A stretch of 64,000 nt of DNA from Phellopilus nigrolimitatus (lineage: Eukaryota; Basidiomycota; Agaricomycetes; Hymenochaetales; Hymenochaetaceae), in contig JAJOHG010000018.1 in the NCBI GenBank assembly GCA_021029095.1, positions 496,001-560,000 of the forward strand, written 5' to 3'. The position numbers and the translations under genes were made by a program. This document shows, piece after piece, positions 47,145 through 59,721 of the stretch. The notes under the pieces are model-generated. The model did not search any database. It was not told the DNA's origin and was given only the letters and a program-made list of their open reading frames with translations. Position 1 is the first letter of the stretch. Every line of letters starts with the position of its first letter.

Positions 47145-49712
47145 ATGTCCTCTGCCCTAGCCGACAAGCGCGATGTCAAGCAGTCCTTGCTGTTCGAGTG
47201 TGCCTGGGAGGTTGCAAATAAAGGTCCGTGGCGGCGTTCTCCGCACCCCCCGACATTCTTCGCCGCAACCGTTCGAACTGACCCGCGCGCGCAGTCGGCG
47301 GCATCTACACCGTCATCAAGACCAAGGTGCCCGTCACCGTCTCCGAGTATGGCGACCGCTACTGCCTCATCGGCCCGCTCAGCTATAAAACCGCGCCCAT
47401 GGAGGTCGAGGCCCAGGAGCCGGAGGACCCCGCGATGCGCAAGACGATTGAGTCTATGCGCTCGCGCGGCATCAAGATCTTATACGGCCGTTGGCTTATC
47501 GAGGGCGCACCCCGGGTGCTGCTGTTCGACACCGGCAGCGCATACTCCCACCTCGACGAGTGGAAGGGCGACCTCTGGAACCTCGCCGGCATCCCGACCC
47601 CGCCGAACGACCACGAGACGAACGAGACCATTGTGTTTGGCTACCTCGTCGCCTGGTTTCTGGGCGAGTTTCTGGTGAACGAGCTCAGCAAGGCGGTCAT
47701 CGCCCACTTCCACGAGTGGCAGGCGGGGCTGGCGATCCCGCTGTGCCGAAAACGGCACATCGACGTGACCACCGTGTTCACGACACACGCGACGCTGCTG
47801 GGGCGCTATCTGTGCGCAGGCAGCGTCGACTTCTACAACAATCTGCAGTACTTCGACGTAGATCACGAAGCGGGCAAACGCGGCATCTACCATCGCTACT
47901 GCATCGAGCGCTCCGCCGCGCATTGCGCGGATGTCTTCACGACCGTCTCCCATATCACCGCGTACGAGGCTGAGCACCTCCTCAAGCGCAAGCCCGACGG
48001 CGTTCTCCCCAATGGCCTCAACGTCGTCAAGTTCCAGGCCATGCACGAATTCCAGAACATGCATGCCACCTCGAAGGCCAAGATCAACGAATTCATCCGC
48101 GGCCACTTCTATGGTCACTACGACTTCGACATCGAAAACACATTATACATGTTCACTGCTGGTCGGTATGAGTACCGCAACAAGGGCGTCGACATGTTCA
48201 TCGAGTCGCTCGCGCGCCTCAACTACCGCCTCCAGAAGGCAGGCTCGACTGTTACCGTCGTTGCTTTCATCATCATGCCGGCCGCGACGCAGTCGTATAC
48301 TGTCGAGGCCCTGAAGGGTCAGGCGGTTATCAAGCAGCTGCGCGATACCGTCGCTGATATTCAGACCCGAATCGGCGAACGCATCTTCGAGCACGCTGCA
48401 CGTTATTCTGGGTTAGTCCATTCAATCTGGTATTAAGAAGAAAACTAAGTTAGCATCTTTTAGTGAATCCGGTACTGAGTTCCCGTCATTGGACACACTT
48501 CTGTCGGAGCAGGACAAGGTGCTCCTGAAGCGACGTATATATGCGCTCAAGCGCAACTCGCTTCCACCCGTAACAACACACAATATGGCGGACGACGGGG
48601 CAGACCCAATCCTGAACCAAATCCGCCGTGTGCATCTCTTCAACAGCCATAGCGACCGCGTCAAAATCATATTTCATCCGGATTTCCTCAACTCCAATAA
48701 TCCGATTCTGGGTCTCGATTACGAGGAGTTCGTCAGGGGCTGCCATCTCGGCGTTTTCCCGAGTTACTACGAGCCATGGGGCTACACTCCGGCGGAGTGT
48801 ACGGTGGTATGTGCTTCCCTTCTTGCCTTCTGGTCTTCATTGAATGCTAACTTTGATCTCCCAGATGGGTGTTCCCTCAATCACGACGAACCTATCCGGA
48901 TTTGGCTCGTTCATGCAGGACCTGATCGAGGAGCCCGCAGACGAAGGTTGCTACATTGTCGACCGGCGGATGCAGTCGATCGAAGAGTCCGTGAACCAAT
49001 TAGCGGAATGCATGTTCTCCTTCTGTTCGAAGACTCGCAGACAGCGCATCAACCAGCGTAACCGCGTAGAGCGCCTCTCACCGCTGCTCGACTGGAAGAA
49101 TCTTGGGATCGAATATTCGAAAGCGCGTCAGCTCGCGTTGCGTCGCGCTTACCCCGATGCGTTCAGCGATGAGGAGGACGACTTTGAGTTCCCGGGCGTC
49201 GAGCGCGCGAACTTTTCCACGCCGGGCAGTCCGCGTTACAGGGCAGGTGGTGGAGGTATGGCGACTCCGGGGGATCTCGGGACGTTGACGGAGGAGGTGA
49301 GTCGCTGCTTTGAATTGAGAAATTGGGAAGTGCGGGGGTATTGACCCCGACGAACGTTCTTGTGCCTTCCAATTCTAGATGCAAGGTCTTGGGACGAGCG
49401 ATTATCGCGGTACGATGTGGCCCGTGTCGAAAGAAGACGAAGACGAGGGCTACCCATTGTACGTCTTTGCTGACTTTTCCATATCGATGGACGTAAAGAA
49501 CTGACGGGATTCTCCTCTTCCCTTCTCTGCTTGCTCGATCTAGCCCGCTCGTGATGAAGGTGCGCTCGCGCGCAAGCTCGGTCATGTCCGGCGCGAGCAC
49601 GCCGGGCGGCGGCTCGTACAAGAACCTCAGCGAGCGCGACCTCCAGCGCGCGGACGCGGCGCTCAGCAGCGTCGGCGAGAGCCAGCAGGTGATGGTGAAC
49701 GGCAAGCACTGA
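47145..49712 (+). CDS. GSY1: Glycogen synthase (GT3)
   Basis: The enzyme extends glycogen using UDP-glucose. Six exons (47145-47223, 47295-48411, 48464-48806, 48865-49296, 49379-49458, 49544-49712) join to 739 residues without a frame break, a normal fungal length. Motifs are [20 protein letters not shown] (UDP-glucose site), [37 protein letters not shown] and [20 protein letters not shown]. Further along are [35 protein letters not shown] and [20 protein letters not shown], the last with the catalytic-site glutamate in the [10 protein letters not shown] block. The Arg-rich cluster ([19 protein letters not shown]) is the glucose-6-phosphate activation site. The Ser/Thr-rich C-terminus ([16 protein letters not shown]) carries SP and TP sites expected for inhibitory phosphorylation. 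It acts in the cytosol. Neighbouring genes show no metabolic link. Confidence 0.97.
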
Positions 49713-50518
49713 GCACTCGCGTGGTTACTGAGCGCCATTGTCGAGGTCGATCGAGGGGGGGGAAGGCTCCTATGTGCGGGGGTTCCGGACAGCTATTCGC
49801 TGCGGGTTCTTCCCGTCCTTCCTCTCTTCCATCCGCCTCGCTCGACTTCCCATTTTCGTTACTATCCAGCAAAAAATGTGTCCTGTACTTCTGTCCTTTT
49901 CTTTTGTTCGGCGTCTGCCTTTTCCCCCTTTGTGTCCTATACCTCTGTCGGTGTCACTGTTATTGTCCGTGTACGCTTTTATGTATATGCTCAAATTCTA
50001 TCTAATACGTACTCTGTGTGTACCTTTCCGCCTCTGCAATGCCCTTCCTTCCTCAAGCTTTCATTCTGTTGTCCTATCGCCGTCGTTTGTCTCTTCCCTT
50101 TGCGCAACACACTTCCGATCCAGTACATGCCTCTTCATCTTAATGCTATGCATTTCCTTCGAGCTATTGATCCTTATAGCTCCTCGAGCTATAAAGTACC
50201 ATATGTATATGCATCTCCGGGCAACAGCAATGGCAGATTGCTATGCTATGATTCAATTCTAGGGCCGCTGCTTGTCGCGAATTGGTTCGTGTTCGATGAG
50301 GATAAGTATACACATCGGTGTTATACATATATGAGGATGTGTTTTAGTACATTGACGTGGTAAATATGGATACGATCAGATACAGAAGCGAGGCGCTCGG
50401 AAAGAAATAGGACATAGAACAAGAGAGCTCTAAAACAGATTCGTCATAAGACGTACAGATGAATACCTTTTGTTTTCAAGGGGGGAAAAATAGAGTGTCT
50501 CTAACACCGTTTGCGGTC
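49713..50518. other. Convergent 3' region, C/T-rich
   Basis: 49800-50110 is pyrimidine-rich on the plus strand and probably the GSY 3' UTR. The rest, up to the RMT2 stop, shows no gene. Confidence 0.45.
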
Positions 50519-52218
50519 TCAGTCTGGCACACTGTGGTGCATCCGGCTCGGGTACGGGTTCCACGCGACGCCCGGGACGGCGGTGCGCGGCACGGTGGGC
50601 GCGAGCGCGCAGATGGGGATCAGATGCGGGTGCGTGTACGGCACGCCCTTTCCGCGCTCCTGGATCCGGTGCCACTGCGTCGCAGGGTCGACATGGATCT
50701 CTGCGCTGCGTGTCAGGTTTATACTCGTGGGAGCGGGTAAAAATAAAGCTGGCGAGGCGACTGCGTAGGAGGAGGGGGGAAGGGACTCGACGCACCGCTC
50801 CATTTGGTGTTGAGCCCGAGGTCGTTGTTGTGCCGCCCTGCCGCCTCTTTATATATCTGCGATCGAAACGGAGGCGCAAGTGGCGAGTAATCAGTGCATG
50901 GTGCAGTTGTGGCAGGGCAGCAGGCGCTACGCACTTCTGATACGGACCTGTCCTTGGCACCGTGTCCGTGGAAGAACGAGAAGCGCGAGCCCGGCCCGCG
51001 CAGGAGGCGCGGGACGTGCTTGACGAACGCGTAGTGGCCGCGGTAGCCCTCCATGTACGTGTCGAAGTACACGACGTCGAACTTGCCGACGTCGACGCGC
51101 GTGCGGCGCACGGTTTTTAGCGTGGCGGTGTCGAACACGACCTCGGCGTGCTGCGCGTTCGGGGACTCCACGTCGATGCTGAGCTCGTCGGACGCGTGCT
51201 CGAGGAAGGCCTGCCAGCGCCCGTGCAGCAGCTTCACGTTGGGCTTGGCGAGCCACCCCGTCTGCCGCATGAACTCGACGGCCATGGCGTGCGGCTCGAT
51301 GATGACGTGCTCCGCCGGATGGGCCTCCTGAAAATAGCTGTCGATCTGCGGGGAGTGAGTATCGGGGTCGGGAATGAACTCTGCATGTATGTAACTCTCA
51401 CGATTCCCAGTCCCATGCCGATGTTGAGGATGCGGAGCCCTTTGGTAGGCATGCCGTCGAGGAGGAGTTCTGCGGTCTTTTTCACTTTTGGGCGGTAAGG
51501 CTCCAAGTCGTACTGAATAAATGGGAACAGATAAAAGCTGCTCACTGATGGGTCTTTCCCACTCCATCATAATTGCATGCCCTCCAGGCTTGCATAGCAT
51601 AGCGATCTCTTCAGGTGCGTCGTACGGGAGGAAATACTCCACGTTGCAGACAGCAAATTTCTTGCTTTTGTCTTCAAGCACGGCGTCCATACGCACCTGG
51701 TGGAATCGCTTTTGAAATTCATGGTCAGCTTCGTCCTCCGGTCTTTTGGTAGTGTGGTACAGATGGTATTCTGATCAACTGGCATATGATATTGCTTGGT
51801 ATTATATGCGCGATGGAAACGGCACGCACCCTTTTCGATCGCCCATTCACGCAAGATCTTGAAGGATTTGGTGTTTCCTTCCTGCCGTGCTAGCAACTCT
51901 GGAAAATTGAGATTCCCGTCTGTGACATTCCACGGGATTCCCTTTTCAAGCAGCCAGCGGACAGCGGCGGCACCGTTGTCGTCGGGACACTCCGCTGCAA
52001 GGTGCAACGCCGTCTTGCCTTCCATGGGATCAACGGCGTGAAGCGCGACTTTCGGATTTTGCAAAGCTTCTTCCATCATTTCGATGCTGCCGATATTAGC
52101 TCCTGAGAGGAGATGTGATACAGGATCCGGACGACCCCTTCATACCGGTGACTATGATCAACTGCTATTAGGAGAGCAATCTGATAACCCACTCATCGTC
52201 GAAAATTAAGAATGTCAT
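50519..52218 (-). CDS. RMT2: Protein arginine N-methyltransferase 2 (RMT2), copy A
   Basis: RMT2 methylates the delta nitrogen of an arginine in ribosomal protein L12 (yeast). Exon 1 (52218-52192) encodes MTFLIFDDE; the next exon gives HLLSGANIGSIEMMEEALQN. Ankyrin-like repeats follow (GKTALHLAAECPDDNGAAAV, WLLEKGIPWNVTDG). After an intron comes PEDEADHEFQKRFHQVRMDA, and the SAM domain starts near MMEWERPIMKKTAELLLDG, with the SAM glycine motif LRILNIGMGLGI and the acidic end of strand 2 in HVIIEPHAMAVEFM. Later blocks are GKFDVVYFDTYMEGYRGHYA, GPGSRFSFFHGHGAKDRS and the C-terminal VPRTAVPGVAWNPYPSRM. All exons join in frame with stop at 50519-50521. A second copy lies at 61568-63493 in opposite orientation and shares the intron positions I could check. 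Confidence 0.93.
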
Positions 52219-52500
52219 CCAAATCTAAGTGTTCGATAAATCGGCAAAAGAAAGTCGAAAATCGGAATTCAACTTGAAAGAAAGCTCACGCGTTGCTAGC
52301 GTTTGTTGACATATCAATGACATAATATGACGGATATATTGACGCGTCTTGAGTCACGAGCATGCATTGAAGCTCCGCTACCATACCGGATTCTAACTTG
52401 TACAAATCAAACTGACAAATTTTAAAGAGTTCATTTAACATCTACGGCTTCAATCTCCAACGCACACAATCTCAATAAATAATTCGATTACAAACGATGG

Positions 52501-55200
52501 TCAAAACCTTGTATCCATGTCTCTCTTCACTTTTGTGTCAAAAAGTACCAAACTTGTAATACCAGAAGGGTTTGAGGTAAAAGAGGCGAATGACTTCTGT
52601 TCCCCCACACCATTTTTCCCGTTCCAAGACCCATATAATGCCTTCTCGGTATCCGAATTTTCTCGTACAAGTGCTGCACCGGAAATGGGGGGAGAAATCG
52701 GCGGTGGCATACGAGCATTGTTGTATGTTGGCTCTATGAAGTCTGAGGGAGAGTTGAAGGGAGCATCGAGAGACGCCGAGGGCAGGCAAGGTCTAAAATA
52801 CGACGGATCCGACTGGAATTTAGAGAATAGAGATGTTGCCGGCGAGTGCCTTGGCGCATCCTTCAGTGGTAAAGGAGGAGGGGGCATAGCAATCGCATCC
52901 CTCTGTTCCTTCGTCAGTGTAGCCCTTGCAGCCTTCGTAAGTGTCGGAGCACAAGCACTGCTCAGTAGCACCGGCACCAAGAATGGCACTGGATGATCAA
53001 CAAGGACGGTGACGCGCAGCCCAACAACACCCTCAACAGGATGCGAACGGTCAATGTCAACGCACACTTCAATTTTGCCCTTGCCGCCATTCTTAATTGC
53101 AGGTAAGGGTGGGAGTGCGGACACCGGCGTTGTTCCAGACCTAGGCCTCAATTCTGGCGTGATCTCGCGTACAGGAAGAGAAGACGAAAAAGGGGCTGGC
53201 AGATTCGGATGCAATCCGGAAAGCGGCCATTTACTGCTTGTTGGGATAGATTGCTGCACAGGACAGGGAGAAAAGGCTGGATCCTGTTTTGACGCTGGAG
53301 TCAGAACTGGCTCGACGAGCATCACGGGAAAGTGAATAGGGCAGCTAGGCACAGAGCACGGCAGGGCGACTTTGGACGGCAAAAGCGTGACCAAAGTCGA
53401 CGAATCTACACAGACCGGATTACTTAGATTCCACCTACCAGGCGGAATCGAAAGAAATTTCGTTCGAAGAGTGTCCATGCTTCTCTTTGAATGAGTGAGG
53501 CCAGGCTTGATTACAGGTTGTGGCTGGGGTGACTGGGACGAATAGGGCGGAGACGACTCTTTCAAAGATTCTGAACGGACTGAAGGAGGGGGCGGAGGCG
53601 GAGGAATAGGTGGCGTAGGGAGCAATGTTGATGCACAATCATATTCGCATAGCATGTGCGTGCTTTCTTCGTCGACATTGGTGCTCTTGATTCTATTTTT
53701 GATGAATGTACAAACAAAATAAAAGGTAGGTTTGCCGCCAAACGGACACAAGCGAGGCTCAGTTGCGTCTTGCATTATATCATAATGAAATATTCACTCA
53801 CGAAAAGTGCCCAAGGTTCATCTCAGCCAGCCCGCGACAGACCGCAAGCGCCGAGCGATGCAGCTCATAATTTCTCTTCCCCTTGCTGCACAGTATCCGT
53901 GGATCACACACTGTCGTGTATTCTCCAGCAAAATGAAACTCTGGGAGCGATGGTGCACCGGAATCTGAAAGTGACTGCGGAGACGAGGGCATAGACACAG
54001 GCTTAGAAGCACAACCGTGCTTTCCTCCTTCAATTCCAACTTGAAAATTTGCAGGCGAGAAATCCCCATTGTTCTGACTTGAGGCAGGTGAATCACCTTG
54101 CTGCTCTCGACTCTTTCTCATTGTGTCTGAAGATCTGAGTGTTTCCCAAGAAGCATATATGCCGTGTCGGAGTTTGTCGAAAGTCAAATAGCGATCCACA
54201 GTGCGACCAGCACATACCCTGAGGGGCTCTTCGATAAAAGTTGATCTCGCTGGACGAGGCACTGTTAAATCCATCTGGTTCCTTATGCTAAGAATATACA
54301 CATAAGAAAGAATCACTCACATCCTTCGTCCAACCCTATGAGCAAAGAGCTTTTACTGTTTTCCCGTTGTCTCTTGATTTCAAGACCGCATTTCCTATAA
54401 ACGATTAGAAAGTGAAGCATCAGAGAGTAAAGCAACAACAAGCACACTTAAATTTCTACTCACCCCTTATTGAGATGGTATTTAAGGTCTCTTGAATTCT
54501 TATAAGACTTCTGGCAGCCCTCTATCGGACAGTTGTGCCGTAGCACAAGAGTGTGCTCTGGAGTTCTATCTGGCGTACTCATAGCGTCGTCGTGGAAACG
54601 CTGGGCGTTGAAGGCGCACCTTGGAACCATTGATGCGTGAGAACGGTCGTATTAAGGACGAAATCCGGGCGCGCCGTAAACTTAACCAGGAAAGGAGAAG
54701 GCAACATACCCGAATTTCAAATGGTAATTAAGACGAGACTTGACCCTATAGCTTTTTAGGCAGCCGGACTGCGAGCACCGGAACGGGCGCTCGACATCTT
54801 CGGTCTTTCCGATATTGAGGGAAATAGGCGCCGAAGATCCGCTTGCCTTTGGAAAAACGCTTGAGCTTCCAGACGTGGTAGGTCTCGCGTTTGCATTTGT
54901 GCTTGACGACGAAAGTGGGGTCTTGTCCTTGTCTATGCTTCCTAACAAGGGCTTGCGCGCAGAGATTCGTATACGGAGCGGTGACAACGAAGGACTCGAG
55001 GGTGTCACACAGGACACCGACACTGAAGGAGAATAATATGCAATCATTAGAGCAGAATCGCCAAAGAGGCAGCAGACTTGTGGTACGGAGTTTCGAGCCT
55101 CAGTAGATACGACGGATAGGCTACGAACCTGACTCGCATTTTTCATCCTCTTTTGGAGAGGATGCAGTGGTGTCGAGTTTAGTTTGCGACGATGATGCAA
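52501..55200 (-). CDS. C2HC zinc-finger protein with long proline-rich C-terminus
   Basis: Two atypical fingers of the form C-x4-C-x12-H-x(4-5)-C are split by introns at the same place. Finger 1 is RCSQSGCLKSYRVKSR.. ending HLKFGC; finger 2 is NCPIEGCQKSYKNSRDLKYH ending LNKGKC. After KRQRENSKSS the protein continues with TFDKLRHGIYASWETLRSSD, a conserved-looking helix, and PEFHFAGEYTTVCDPRILC. An intron with donor at GHFS leads into IKSTNVDEESTHMLCEYDC, and then about 390 residues rich in Pro and Ser (TPPIPPPPPPPS, a possible SH3 or profilin site) to the stop at 52501. I joined these exons because the phases fit and no start or stop separates them. The start at 55200 is provisional. It is probably a nuclear DNA-binding regulator; this finger type is frequent in basidiomycetes but not functionally known. 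Confidence 0.68.
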
Positions 55201-56182
55201 CCTGGGCAGGAGGCGCGGCGATGGTGGGTTTTATTTTCTTGTGCTGCACGGGACTATCTTGACAGCTGCTGCTGCGGCCCTTCAACGAGCAATTCGATTT
55301 CTTCTTTGTTTTTCACAATAGAAATGACGTGAAACGTACCAGAGAGGGTGCTGCTATGGACTGTGCGCATCCGTTTTCGGAGCTCCCACTTTTCGTGCTC
55401 GATGAAGGAGCCTGCAGAGGTACCTCAACATGAATTAGCTGCGCATGAAAAGCGAAGTCGGATTTTGACTCTTGCAGACAGGCTTAATCTACGCACGAGA
55501 GACATGTCTTTCGGGAGCTGCATTTCCATGCCTATGCCCGTGTCGAGATGCATGGTGCCGATCTAGGCTTTCGAGGCCGAGCTTTGCGATGAGTATGGTT
55601 CAAGGTGAGAAAAAAAAAAAAACTGTTGTCCATTGCTTGTCCGTTGTTATTCGTCGGCAAGAATCGAAGCCGAAGCATCGATTTCAGCCTCTAAGATTTA
55701 TCCAGTCTTGTTTCTGAGGAGAACTCTTTTGGTTTCCTTGACTGAGGAAAAGGCAAATAAAAATACCAAGCAAATTATATAATCTTGAAGATATAAATTG
55801 TTGATAGTGAGCAGCAGACGTTGCTCCTTCACCAGAACTACGCGTACGTGCATTTCCCAGTCGATATTGCTGTCCGATTTCGAGAAGAGTTCGTTCCGTG
55901 AACATTGGTGCAAATGTCCAAGCAAGAATATTAGAAAGCTGGCCCAAGGCTGGAGCCGGAACGGACAAAAGTAATGCTGCTAAATCCGCCGAAGTCAGCA
56001 CCAGAGGATTAAGATTTTCCGAGCGTCATTTCTTGAGTAAAAATGCATCGTAAGATGTACTAAGTGTATGAAAAAGTACGTGACTGCTATCAAAGCCCCA
56101 GTTGCTTGACTTTTCAAACCACAGGAAAACACAAATATATAAGTACAACATAGCTGTCCAACTTCTGACGCTCAGCCCTAGC
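55201..56182. other. Intergenic region with one doubtful minus-strand exon
   Basis: A minus-strand frame at about 56022-55684 encodes an ordered-looking stretch (SADLAALLLSVPAPALGQLS and TERTLLEIGQQYRLG) with no usable upstream ATG. It could be an exon of the C2HC gene, a small gene or chance. Nothing else is supported. Confidence 0.3.
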
Positions 56183-58454
56183 TTACGATTTCACAGCGCC
56201 TGCCCTCAGCCCGAGCACGTCAAGGTAAAACGCGAGCTCCGCCTCGAGCGCAGTCACAATCGTCTCTGCTTTGCGCCAGCCGTGGCCCTCGCCCTCGAAT
56301 ACTTTGTATTGGACGCGGCCGCCGTGCGCACGGATGACCCCGACCATCTCCTCCGCCTGCGATGGCGGGACGACCATGTCGGCCGAGCCCTGCAGGACCT
56401 GCATGAACCCACTGGGTTAGCGCAGATCACAAGAGAAGGGGAGTGTCGTACCAGTAGTGGCGCCGTGATCCGCTCCGCGTGAAATACAGGCGAGCGCGCG
56501 CGGTACACCTGAATAAACAAAAGAAAAGGGAAAAAGAGCTCAGCATACAGGCCACAAGACTCGAAGCAGACAGACTCACGTCCGGCACTTCCTGGGGCGT
56601 GCCCCCGACCAGCCGGAAGCCGTAGTGCGACTCGAACTTGTGCGTGTCCTGCATGAGCGTGAACAGGTTCGAGATGCCGTAGCTCGCCGTGCCCCCGGCG
56701 AACGCGTCCGACGCCGCGCACAGCGCCTGCAGCACCGTGTACCCGCCCGCGGAGCCGCCCGTGATCAGCACGCGCGCGGGGTCGATCTCGCCGAACGCCG
56801 GTGATGCCAGCGCGCGCGCGGTATCGACGCAGTCCTCTACGTCCGCCACGCCCCAGCTTCCCACCAGCCGTTCGCTGCGGAGGACGGGTCAGCTTACGAC
56901 ATACATACATACATACATACATACAAAAAAGAAGAGATCTCGCCCGCACACTCACATGTATCTCCGGCCGTAGCCCGACGACCCGCTGTAGTTCACGTCG
57001 ACCCACGCGAACCCGCGGCTCGTGAAGTACTGCTGGCGCAGGCTCAGGCCCTGCGGCGCCATCGCCGTCGGCCCGCCGTGCACGTTCACGACGCACGGGG
57101 GACGCTCGCCGGCGGGGCCCGCGAAGCCCGGGTTCGTCGGCGCGTAGAAGACGACGTGCAACGGCGCACCGCCGCGCGCCGTGAACGTCAGCGGGCGCGG
57201 GGCGGCGAACAGCGCCTTGTCGGTCTTTTCTCCGGCGGCGGCCGCGCCCGCGCCGGCGTCGCCGCCGCCGAGAGTCGCGAAGCGCGCCTTTGTCCCGCTC
57301 TCGTCCAGCGCGAGCGCAACGAGGGCCTTCGGCGCGTCCGTCGCGTCCCCGAGGAAGACCGCCGAATGGGAGCCTGTTCGTCGGATCTGCGTGATGAGGA
57401 CATATGGCGATGCGAGCTCTGTGTGTGTACCGCGCGCAAGGTCGACGAGGTAGAGCACCGAGCGACCGTCCCGGAGCGCCGTGCACAGCGCAGTCTTCGC
57501 GTCCAGGACGGCGCCGCACGAGCCGCCGAGCCGCCAGCCGGGCATCGCAAAGTCCTGCGCAAGCGGCGCCGCCAGGACCGCGCGCGGCGCCGGAGTCTCC
57601 GCCGACAGGTCGACGGCCCAGGGGCTCTGGTAGCCCGACGCGTCGCACGAGAAGAGCAGCGTGTCGGCGCCGGCCCAGCACGGCTGCGCGGCGCTCTCCG
57701 CCGTCCGCGCGCCCTTGACCTTGCGCGCGTTCTTCACGAGGAGGCGCGCGTCCGCGCCCGCCGCTCCGCCGTGCGACTGCACGTCTGCGACGTGCACCTC
57801 CGCGCCCTCCCACGGCATGTCCGGGTGGAGCCACTGGATCCAGGCGAGGCGCGCGCCGTCCGCGCTGAACGCGGGCGCGGCGTAGAAGTCCGCGCCGGAG
57901 ACGAGTGGGTGCACGCTCTTCGAGCGCGTGTCGATGGAGACGAGCGAGTTCGCTACGTCTGAGGGCGCGGGGTGGGTGTGGTCCTCGAGGATTGCAACAA
58001 GTAGATATGGCGCCTTCGGGTGCACGGCGAAATCGGCGAAACGGTGGTTTGTGTTTTCTTTTGTACGATTAGCAGAGTACAACGTGTAGAGTGATCGTGG
58101 GCATGACTCACCTGGTGTTATGGGCACAGGCGGCCCGCCCTTCTCGACACTGTACACCCGTCCATCGGCAAAGTTGGAGAAGTATACGACGCCGGCGTAC
58201 ACGGTCGCGCTCGCGCCGCCGTACTCGTGCACGCCCGAACGCGCGTTCCACTCGCTCCCAAATACATCCTTCCCGGACGCGGTCTCGACGACGACGCTCC
58301 TCCCCGCCTCGGACGGGCGCTTCTCGACGTGGTAGACAGCGTTGGTGACGGGATCGACGAGCACATCGTCAAAGGACGTGCCAGCCTTTGCAACCAGTGC
58401 GGCGCTGATAGGCGAGGCCCATGTCCCGAAAGGCGCGATTGTCGGTGATGGCAT
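56183..58454 (-). CDS. S9-family prolyl-oligopeptidase-like serine peptidase (dipeptidyl/acylaminoacyl type)
   Basis: The N-terminus MPSPTIAPFGTWASPISAA begins a seven-bladed beta-propeller region, with repeated blade-like blocks (VVVETASGKDVFGSEWNAR, YLLVAILEDHTHP, FSADGARLAWIQWLHPD). An alpha/beta hydrolase domain starts near PPCVVNVHGGPTAMAPQGLS. It contains the nucleophile in VLITGGSAGGYTVLQAL, the Asp in VLQGSADMVVPPSQAEEM and the His in FEGEGHGWRKAET, so the Ser-Asp-His triad is complete. At least four introns are present; one, near 56890-56945, contains a tetranucleotide microsatellite. No signal peptide is seen, so it should be cytosolic. It most resembles the S9C aminopeptidase-like proteins of fungi; the precise specificity is unknown. 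It is divergent from the peroxiredoxin gene. Confidence 0.9.
56900..56924 (-). repeat. (CATA)6 microsatellite inside an intron
   Basis: Six CATA units plus one C, within an intron of the S9 peptidase gene. It is likely length-variable between strains. Confidence 0.9.
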
Positions 58455-59721
58455 GTCCAGAACTGCGATAAGTCCTAAAACTAATTTTTGGAGAGAACAG
58501 CAAGAGAAGAATCGTGATGATTCTGTACTTCAGCGTTATTTGTTCGCTACCCAATTGATTCGCTTTGACCACTCTGCTTTGGCAGTGTTAGATGGTGGTT
58601 TCACACTGCTATGAAGGTTAAATCCTTTGAAGGACCATCCACTCAGTTGTAGAAAGTAGAGTGCTAGAGGAATATGGATCATTAAATAGTTACTGGACAG
58701 ATGACTGGCTGATTCGAAAAGCATATATCAGATCTATAACAGATAAAACTTGAACGGTATATCCACAGCAGTAAGGTAGGACTGGAGGAAATAGATAGTT
58801 GGATGGTTATGCTGTACACTTGTACTTGTATTTATCTCTTGAGTTTGGAAGGGCTGTTTTGACTATTATGATAATTGCGGCTTTGAAGTTGGTACAGGCA
58901 ACCTGATACGAATACACAAATGTAATATGGCACCGTTTCTTTTGGTTTCTAATTCTGATCATCTTCTTCTCTTTGCGTGGATTATGACTCCGTGCTATCT
59001 AGCCCTCAAGTCACCGATGGGGAAAAGGCTCTTCCCTATGATTCTGCTCCTCCTAAGCCCGAATTGTCCCGAAACTGCTCAGTCGGAGGTAGTGCTTACT
59101 GATGCGTCCTCGAGGAAGCAAGTGCCTTCACGTGAAGGAATGAGTTGTTAGGTGGGCCGACAGAGTCTATTGACTCGATGAGTCCGCTAGCGGAGAACAG
59201 GCCGGTAAAGGGTATTTAAGAGAAACAAGACAATTCTCGAACAGAAGATAAACAAACGATTAGATAAAGCGTTTTCTGAATAAACCTCGAGATCTCTCAC
59301 AGTCACGATTGTAATTGGCAGCTGACCGAGCGCGTTCCCAGCCAATGGCCAAATGAATTGATCATGAGTCTATTCGAATTCTTTTACCTTTCACGGAGAG
59401 GATCGGCAGGTTCTTTGCTCGAGCTTCGGTCCCGTCCAGGTGTTGTGGCTTGGGTATGTAGTTGGCCGCTCGAGTCGCGAGTCCGAGACGCCGACATGGC
59501 AGTCAAAGGTCACGTTCAGTCACGAGCAACTACGACCGGGATTAGAAATCCGGCTACACTTACTCACAGCAGCGCCGCAGCCGGCCGAAAAATTATCGAG
59601 TCGCGCCACCAGTACATTCTAGGCCTTATATATATATATACAGCGCGCCTCCGTCTTTCTGTCTTCCGCGTCTTTCCGCTTCACTCCATCTTCGTCGTAT
59701 ACTCGTACTCCATAACGCACA
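58455..59721. promoter_or_regulatory. Divergent intergenic region upstream of peroxiredoxin
   Basis: No gene is supported in these 1.3 kb. A long TATA stretch at 59627-59641 lies about 80 bp before the peroxiredoxin ATG and is the best core-promoter candidate in the window. Confidence 0.5.
59627..59641 (+). promoter_or_regulatory. TATA box of the peroxiredoxin gene
   Basis: TTATATATATATATA, about 81 bp upstream of the ATG, followed by a C/T-rich leader. The position and strength fit a highly expressed gene; use is inferred. Confidence 0.6.

Noticed and set aside
47480..48118. 212-codon minus-strand frame
   Set aside because: Antisense to a fully conserved exon of glycogen synthase.
49738..50363. 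Hydrophobic plus-strand frames after the GSY gene
   Set aside because: Same cause: a pyrimidine-rich 3' region. No conserved blocks and overlapping alternatives in three frames.
56254..57834. 526-codon minus-strand frame
   Set aside because: It overlaps the S9 peptidase in another frame on the same strand and is very Arg/Gly/Ala-rich without motifs.
57078..57962. 294-codon plus-strand frame
   Set aside because: Antisense of the S9 peptidase gene with extreme Arg content; a GC-rich shadow.
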